From Epiperipatus broadwayi (lineage: Eukaryota > Onychophora > Udeonychophora > Euonychophora > Peripatidae), in the NCBI GenBank assembly GCA_028023455.1, contig JAQFVV010000036.1, positions 6,693,576-6,757,575 of the forward strand: a stretch of DNA of 64,000 bases, written 5' to 3'. A model generated the notes under the pieces. It was not told the DNA's origin. It worked only from the letters and a program-made list of their open reading frames with translations, and searched no databases. The position numbers and the translations under genes were made by a program. Shown here one piece after another: positions 57,061 through 64,000 of the stretch (the stretch's first letter is position 1; the number at the start of each line of letters is the position of its first letter).

Positions 57061-60000
57061 TAGTACAGAAAAACTTGTCAATGAAAGATAAGATTTATAC
57101 TGTGGATATTAAAGATTATACCTCCTAAAGAATATAGTAAAGTGCTAAACTTATTGCACAATGATCTTCGATGGATAGAAAAAGAAAATTTTGGCGCATT
57201 TATAAATGTGATTGCAAGCAGATTCATTGTTGAATTTAAAGTGCATAATTGTGTCCATTACATGTGTAACAAGCACAGATGACGTTACATTGTTTGTTTA
57301 TTATTAAACATGTTCGCATTTAAAAAATTTTCTTTAAGAATTAAAAATCGAAATTAAATATCATTTTAAACTCATATATATAAATCGCACAGATAAAAAA
57401 AAAAAATTATTAAAATAAAACTTTATTAAAAATAGAAAGGTATTTTAAAAACAAAAACTTAAAAAGATTTAGAGATAAAAATAGATCTTTAATCTTGGAA
57501 AACACATTAATTAATCAGAAATGGAGATGATTGTTTTAATTAGTTAAAAGTAAACTAGCCTTGGGCATTTAAATGTAAAAGCATCGGTCATATAGGAAAA
57601 CAATAGAAACTAATAGCCAATGAAGAGAAAAGCAATGGAATCAGACCTCAGTGAAAAGACCATCTCATCGATGACGCAATGTAAATTTAATCCTTCAAAT
57701 TAATATAAAAAGACAAGTTTGGAAATTATATGAGGATAGATTAATTATTATTACGATGTGACTATATGTATTAGTACGGAGTTGGAGGTGAAGGGATTGG
57801 AAGACGCCCTTTCAATTCATTCAGCTGTTAAAGAAAAGGGAGTGAAACATCGTTTTCTATATTGAGGACCAACTAAACTAAAAAACCTCCGAATGAATAA
57901 ATAAAACAACGGCTAAATGGATACCAATCTTTTTAGGATGGCGTGGGAATTCACGTTCAAACGTCAAGGAACATATAAAGATGAACTGTTTAAAAAACCG
58001 TAAGAACTTTATAATTTAAGAACATTAAATTGAAAACTTTCCATATATAAAAAATACAAATAGAATCCTATCTGACCAACGTAAATTAATATTAATAACG
58101 TTATTTGATATTTTTTTTTATTTAAAATCATTTCCATTTATTTATTTTTTGTTCTTTATGTTTTATTATGATTTCTGTTTTCCGTTAAGTAAATTCTATA
58201 AATGTTAAACTTAAGTCGGGCGTGAATGGCTGTATAGATTTGTAAAGTTATATTAGGGGAGGGTAATCTTAGGTTATTTGTGTCGTTGTTAAATTGGGTC
58301 AATGGATTGGATATATTGATGTAGTTAGTAGATGTAGTCGGAGATTCGCTACTGGCAGAATCGTTTATATATACGCCTCACTCACCCGTTTGCCTATGGA
58401 AGGAATTATAAGACGGAGAACGCGGTTCCTTTCTATGGAGTTTTTTTTTTTATTGTTCTTCTCGTTAGATAGATGTAATATTCCTATCTGATGAGAGTCA
58501 ATGTCTTCTCTTAATCTTTTTGGTGCTGCAGTATTCCGTATTACATTGAATACATCGATGTATCAGATGAATTGATGCCAATTTGACTGCGAATTTTAGC
58601 CTAAGGTTAAATAGGGATATAATATTTTATTTTCAAATGCAAATCTATGTAGTCTATTCATACTCAACCCTAAATAAAAATGCATTAAATTTAAGTTGTT
58701 TATAGACGCTTGCATGGATTGGTTATCGGTTAAGTATGTTTTGGGTTTTCATATTTGATCAAAATATATAGACATTCGATAAATAATGATACCTTACGGT
58801 GAGTATTTATAATGTATTTATTCGGATGTCTTTTAAGTTATTGGTGACAATGCAAGTATCTTATGGTGAATACTATTGGGTTACTTATAAATTTCCCTCT
58901 GCAATTGTCGGTATCAATGATTTTATATTTTGATCGTTTATGTTGATTTTGTAATGTTTTTGACCGTTGTAATCTATGTAACCGATCTATGCGCAACATA
59001 TTAAAACAAGCTTTTATAATCCCATCTGTGCCAACTTAATTAAAATGTAAACTTATAATATAATAGAAATTAAAATGTAATTTAAAATCTAAAGTAAAGT
59101 TAAAAATAATGTTGAATGTTAAAATGTAAACTGATACTAAAACAATTTTCAATCTTATATATATGTGCATAAATAAATATTTGTATGCTAATTACTGGAA
59201 GTGGCTTATTTTATTCTTTTTTATATATATTCTTAGATTATATTATTTAATCTCTGCTATTCCACTGAGCTAGTGACATGGGCTAACGTCCGAAACCAAA
59301 ATATTTAAAAAAAAGAAAAAAATATATTTTTTTTTTTGACTTACGTATCTGCCTACTTTATAAATTTTTCTAGGTTCAAACGCCCAGATGGCGCCCTGTA
59401 GTGCAGTTTACGTAAGTCTATCTTATCCGGATCGTTACACATGGTAATACAAAATATGCCAGATAAAGACAATCTTAGTGTGAATTGAGTGGTATGTTTG
59501 GCCTAGACTTTCACAGTTTTTATATTCTTGTAGCATAATTTTTTTTTAAATAATTATTGATAACCTTCTTCGAATAGTTTGTGATAATTAACATATTATT
59601 ATTCATTAACGTATTATTATTCTTTATCATAGATAGTATCTAGTATCTGTTTAAAGATTGAAAAAAACATTTCTACTCGTTGCATTTACAATACTCTAGT
59701 TCAGATAATATGACAACATTCACCACATCTATTTAAAGATTTCTTTCAAGTAGTGACATTAAGTAAATTTTGAAACATAATTCAAAAGTAAAAAAGGGCA
59801 TTTAGCGCTAATATTTCAACTAATTACAAAACTTGCTTAGAGTGACACTAGCAATAGCACAGTTGAAAGACTAGATGCACGAATTGTTTTTTTTTTTTAA
59901 GTATAAATCTACTTCTTTTTTTAAACCAAATCAAGAAATAATAGTGTATAGTTTAGTTTCTCAAATCAATTTTCATGACAAATTTCAAATAGGCAATAAA

Positions 60001-60428
60001 ATCCCATGCTACATGTGGTTTAAATGGGTTCATGGATGTCATCATAAACAAACAAGGCCAAAAGATTATTATTATTCAAACCAATGTAGATTTTTTTATA
60101 TCATCAATGTATTGCAGTATAGTTAACAGAAGTAAAGGAATTAGTTCAACATTATTATGGAAATTAATTCAGAAGGCACCTATCCAGGCATCACTTAAAA
60201 AATCAATCGATGTTGCTAGGAGATGCCAAAGAATCAGATTCATAATGGGTATCTTGAAAGCAGAACAAGAGAAGGATGAATTTGGCTATAACTCACTTAT
60301 GATTCACCTATCATAAAGCCAATCATTCTGTAATCACTCATCATCTCAATTGATATTAAAGCAGTCAATTATTCTTAATTATAACTGTTTATTGTAATCT
60401 GTGTTGCATATCAACATAAATTGATAAT
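57061..60428. other. Intronic DNA without recognised features
   Basis: About 3.4 kb. A block around 57780-58500 is less A/T-rich, and frames at 59875-60316 read as polar peptides that overlap in two registers (for example SIDVARRCQRIRFIMGILKA), but I recognise neither domain nor repeat. They may be remains of a transposon ORF. Confidence 0.4.
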
Positions 60429-60551
60429 CATCTTGATTAATTGTTGATAAACAGAGCAAAACTCTCCATACAGTATTGCCACCTGTGCTAAACAGAGTAA
60501 TCAATGGATGCCAGAAGGCTTGTGCATAAAATCCGTATCTAATGCCTACTC

Positions 60552-60610
60552 ATCCAATATCCCCAGACTAGTTTCTGGCTTGTGGCCTTCGCCAGTGAGG
60601 AGCTTTGGAT
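60552..60610 (-). ncRNA. Hammerhead motif, family A, core mutated (left arm)
   Basis: Stem I, stem II GGC/GCC and stem III are intact. Core reads CUGGCGA (A6 to G), expected to abolish cleavage. Identical to the right arm. Confidence 0.65.
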
Positions 60611-60971
60611 CTGAGAGCACTGCATCTAGATCTTAGGATCTTACGCAACCTTCTAGCAAACCACCTTTTATCTCTACTTAACTACAAAACTATGAGAATG
60701 AAATTGAAAACACAAAAAATATTTTCAATCTAAGCTCAATAGGTTATATATTCATATGGGTCTGAACTCAGTTCAGCACCCATACATTTTAGTGTCTTTG
60801 ACTCTTTTACAACCATAGCCACCACTATGACTATATAAGCTATTGAGCTTAGATTGAAAATATTTTTTGTGTTTTCAATTTCATTCTCATAGTTTTGTAG
60901 TTAAGTAGAGATAAAAGGTGGTTTGCTAGAAGGTTGCGTAAGATCCTAAGATCTAGATGCAGTGCTCTCAG

Positions 60972-61030
60972 ATCCAAAGCTCCTCACTGGCGAAGGCCAC
61001 AAGCCAGAAACTAGTCTGGGGATATTGGAT
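60972..61030 (+). ncRNA. Hammerhead motif, family A, core mutated (right arm)
   Basis: Core CUGGCGA at 60987-60993 with all helices preserved; predicted site after C61016. Expected inactive. The same core change occurs in the left arm. Confidence 0.65.
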
Positions 61031-61190
61031 GGGTAGGCATTAGATAGGGATTTTATGCACAAGCCTTCTGGCATCCATTGATTACTCTGTTTAGCACAGG
61101 TGGCAATACTGTATGGAGAGTTTTGCTCTGTTTATCAACAATTAATGTGCTAGTATAGGAGATGTGATCATGTGATACATCTTGATTAAT

Positions 61191-62560
61191 ATAATCATTA
61201 TCAAAGATACAACTGTAATTTTATTAATCATGGTCATCAAAGCTACCAAAACTTTGGTGTATGATAGTATCCAAAGTATTTAAACAGCTATTGTTATAGA
61301 GCAGAATGAACCTATCATAAATTGATTACCATCTTATAAAGTCCTATTATGTGATAATCATAACTGGATATGACTCCACCTCAATATTAGTTAATTCAAG
61401 CTTGAATTTATAGTATGATTATTACTAAAGATTTATAACCTTAAACTTTATTGCCTTTCTGTTTAATATAAAACAGCAATTTTTAAAGATGTGTAAAATT
61501 TCACTGGTCTTACATTAATTTATAGTTATCAAGGTTTTTTCCATCATATAATAACTGTTTTTGATTGTATTGTATCTTAATTACATTTTGTTTATGATAA
61601 AACAATGAAAATTTTTATATCTGTTACTTCTCCTAAAATATGATATATAAGTTATTACAGATGACATTTACTTTGTACTGGGTTTTTTTTTTTTTGTATT
61701 TATTGCCACATAATTTCTGTTACTGAGCCATAAATTCACTTGATCAACATCTGGTCATCTTAGTTAGACTGGTATGCACTATTAAGATTAATGACTTGTA
61801 TAAAAAAAATGATAAGAATGTATATAATAGGATTTAAAAATCAGATATGAAAATCATTGAAAGAGATAAGATCTTTTATATACAAAAACTAAGAAATAAT
61901 AAATAAATAAATAAAAAGATGAAGTGTCAAATTTTTGATTGTTAAATTAGATTTTAAAAAAGATTTTTAATACAAATTATAATTGTATGACTCATTTTGA
62001 AATAGCAAACAAAATTTTCTTTTTTTATTAGTAAGTTAATATAAATTTTATGTTGAAAATGCAGGAAAAAAATTTTTTCTCAAAATAATTTTTTATTTTT
62101 ATTTTACCTTGTTTGTTGACTTTCTTTATCAGTCCATCTTAGGATAAGTTTTTATGCTTACAAAATTTATTTCCTGTCTTTGAAATACTTTGAAAAATTA
62201 ATACTGAGCTAAAACATTTAAGGAAAACCACAGAATTGTTATTTTATCATGCTTTTAAAAGAATAAAAAAAAATAGAAATCTATCTTTTTTTTTTTTTTT
62301 AAATGCTCGAGAAATTTTATTCCTAATGTAATGCAATCTTCCCTTATTTCGCTAAAAATAAATGTGTATTTCAAGCTTTTCACAATTATTAAAATAAATT
62401 CAAATTTCTTATTAAGTTTGGACTACTAATGTTATAATCACAAATGACAAAATGTTTCAAAATAATATGTTAATTAGCATTGAGCTAAATATATTTTTTT
62501 TAAACAGTGCTCTTTGCACGATTGATTTGATAATTGAAGGAATACTGCTTAACTGATATG
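61191..62560. other. Intronic AT-rich DNA
   Basis: No supported feature. Confidence 0.45.
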
Positions 62561-62604
62561 ACAGTTTAACTATGTGCCCCAAAAATTTTAAGGTGTTAGC
62601 ATGT

Positions 62605-62875
62605 CTTAATGATGGGTTCTGACATGAAATGTGATGATTTCGTTCATGCTTTCATCGACTGTCTTTAATGATCTCGCTGCCATCACAAAATCTTCAAACC
62701 ATATGAAAACATTTTTGTGGCTCACGACTTCACTGCCGTACACAATGGCATCAATTCAAATGTTTACCAGTTTTACCCAATTTAAAACAAGATTGAAATG
62801 TTAATATCTTGTTCCATCATGGATTAAGGTATGAAATCATTATTACATTTCATGTCATAATTCATGATCCATACA
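62605..62875 (-). pseudogene. Possible mariner-like transposase remnant
   Basis: Minus-strand translation near 62640-62760 gives EVVSHKNVFIWFEDF followed by RSLKTVDESMNEI. It resembles the N-terminal helix-turn-helix of mariner transposases (S..TV..W..RF..G). Flanks tgacatgaaatgtgatgatt (about 62621-62640) and its inverse aatcattattacatttcatg (about 62836-62855) form an inverted repeat. Frames are broken and no DDD residues can be read. Confidence 0.4.
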
Positions 62876-63015
62876 CACTGGCCTTTAAAATTTTTTGTGA
62901 TGAGTAGCTAAACCATATTATTACATAGCTTGTAGATAATCAGTTTTCACAGCCACCTGCTGTGTATATATGTCAAATATGTTTTCAACTTGCGTATATT
63001 TTATATAATAAATAA

Positions 63016-63042
63016 ACACTTTATATATATATATATATATAG
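63016..63042. repeat. TA microsatellite
   Basis: Uninterrupted alternating A and T (ttatatatatatatatat and onward). Confidence 0.8.
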
Positions 63043-63619
63043 TCTATTGAAGCAGTACTTTCCAGGATTGCCATTTTCAAGGTAGTGATGGTTCAAATAG
63101 TTGTGCATTCTTACTTTACTCTTTAGTTAAGAATAGCTAAGATATTGATTTATTGACCAATGTTGGATGGGGATCTCAGTTGGTTGTGGATCAACTACTT
63201 GAAAGAAAATTCGTGTCTTTGAGAGGCATTTTTTATATATATGTAACTTACCTCTGTGTATCAAAACTGCTTATAGTATGCATAAACATCACTTGGATCT
63301 AAATGTCATAGACATCATCATCATCAATCATATTCTGAGCAGTCGTAATACAAGTTTATCCATTTTTTCATTGACCAAAGCTTCAGTTCCATATATCTCA
63401 ACCCATCTTTTATATATAGAAAACTATTTACTCTCATTTAAAAATGTAAATTCTTTCTATATAGTTTTTAATTTCCATATTAATGTTAATGAATGTATTT
63501 TTCATTTTCAATAATTACTTTTAAGTTTTATTTTTATTAATCAGGGGGAAAAGTCCTAATTTTCAATGCCTGGATTTTAAACAGGATGATTACATCTTGA
63601 GAATTACAACATGTAATAC

Positions 63620-63778
63620 TAAACATCACGTGATCACCATCTCTTATGCTAGCACATAACTGATATTAGATGAGTAGGCACTAGATAGGGATTTGATGCA
63701 CAAGCCTTCTGGCATTCATTGATTACTCTGGTTGGCACAGGGTAGCACTGCTGTATGGAGAATTTTGCCTGTTTAATA
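63620..63778 (+). mobile_element. Family A copy, internally deleted
   Basis: Begins ctaaacatcacgtgatcacc and ends gagaattttgcctgttt. The interior jumps from cacataactgatat straight to tagatgagtaggcactagat, so the whole ribozyme upstream of its 3' stem I strand is gone. No matching 13-bp flanks found. Confidence 0.7.
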
Positions 63779-64000
63779 AACTAACTTAACTAAATATAAA
63801 TCTGACCCTGGATCAATTATTATGTTTTTAATAATTTCAGTTGTCTTCCAACTATAATTACCTTTTTTTTTTTTTAGCTGTACAGGAATGCTAAAAGGGA
63901 ATAAATTACTAAATTGCTTACATAATGTATGATAAAATTGCTCTGCTTGAGTAATCAATTATTATTAAATGGCAGTGCAGTTAAATCTCGTAGCCACTTT
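63779..64000. other. AT-rich DNA at the right edge
   Basis: A polypyrimidine tract plus AG at about 63866-63877 resembles a splice acceptor, but the sequence after it meets a stop within nine codons in the phase needed for the ankyrin gene. No exon is called. Confidence 0.4.

Larger units (their letters stand above)
60429..61190 (-). mobile_element. Family A full palindrome with 13-bp duplication
   Basis: Element 60442-61177 lies between catcttgattaat repeats (60429-60441 and 61178-61190). Two arms of about 340 bp mirror each other almost perfectly around 60800. The right end bears an unpaired ~37-bp tail (about 61141-61177, ending gtgatcatgtgatac). Both arms share private variants: CUGGCGA in the ribozyme core (A6 to G), a cgcaacc/ggttgcg change, and an inserted base giving agcaaacc/ggtttgct. 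So the arms derive from one template. Confidence 0.9.

Noticed and set aside
60032-60316. 94-codon open frame
   Set aside because: Partly overlaps another frame, no recognisable domain; possibly transposon debris but unproven.
62501-62545. Third ankyrin exon after the acceptor-like taaacag near 62507
   Set aside because: Phase 0 translation meets a stop after five codons and shows no ankyrin pattern.
1-64000. CRISPR arrays, operons, bacterial promoters or riboswitches
   Set aside because: No regularly spaced repeats with unique spacers, and the sequence has eukaryotic introns and retroelements; prokaryotic features are not expected.

Overview
The window is AT-rich, gene-poor, intron- and repeat-dominated animal DNA. 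It has spliceosomal exon boundaries, tRNA-derived SINEs, non-LTR, Penelope-like, hAT, Tigger-like and mariner-like remnants, long A/T runs, and no operons or ribosome binding sites. A large invertebrate genome of mollusc or cephalopod type fits best. That is inference from style; no sequence here fixes the species.

The only host protein-coding sequence I can defend is two exons of one plus-strand ankyrin-repeat gene. Exon A (41523-41760) and a 41-bp exon B (54963-55003) join in phase across a 13.2-kb intron and restore a canonical ankyrin motif (LLQAGADPN). The gene continues past the right edge. Everything else readable as protein is decayed transposon: a non-LTR reverse transcriptase (50140-52060), two further LINE fragments (32639-33545 and 56557-57060), a Penelope-like GIY-YIG endonuclease (15426-15707), a hAT transposase tail with its end repeat (36150-36528), and weaker Tigger-like and mariner-like pieces.

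The notable system is a set of palindromic elements that carry type I hammerhead ribozyme motifs. At least four sequence families (called A, B, C and D here) share one design: a fold-back (inverted) structure with a CUGANGA / stem II / GAAA / short stem III / NUH motif and a two-part stem I with an internal loop. Several copies keep an intact catalytic core: 4094-4140(-), 4436-4490(+), 1392-1450(+), 8210-8268(+), 34012-34070(-), 34672-34730(+), 40867-40921(+) and 45221-45279(+). Penelope-type palindromes with a related CUGAAGA...GAAAC motif also occur (6635-7365, 14150-14475, 54055-54305).

Family A is the most informative. Seven copies, 48 to 955 bp long, are each bounded by perfect 13-bp direct repeats, and an eighth matches at 12 of 13. 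Two copies contain head-to-tail monomer junctions with a period of about 456-458 bp. The two arms of one palindrome share private mutations, including the same broken ribozyme base. Together this suggests a retrozyme-like life cycle: self-cleaving multimeric or circular RNA, copied to cDNA, snapped back on itself, and inserted with a fixed 13-bp stagger.

Layout: 1-8 kb holds families B, C and D, two SINEs and a Penelope-type palindrome; 8-12.4 kb is nearly featureless; 12.4-16 kb holds palindromes and the Penelope endonuclease; 16-19 kb is featureless; 19-27 kb holds SINEs, families A and C, and a hAT-type miniature element; 27-31 kb is quiet; 31-38 kb holds a 28-bp minisatellite, LINE and hAT remnants and the largest family A palindrome; 40.8-64 kb is the ankyrin gene, its introns loaded with hammerhead palindromes, LINE fragments and small inverted repeats.
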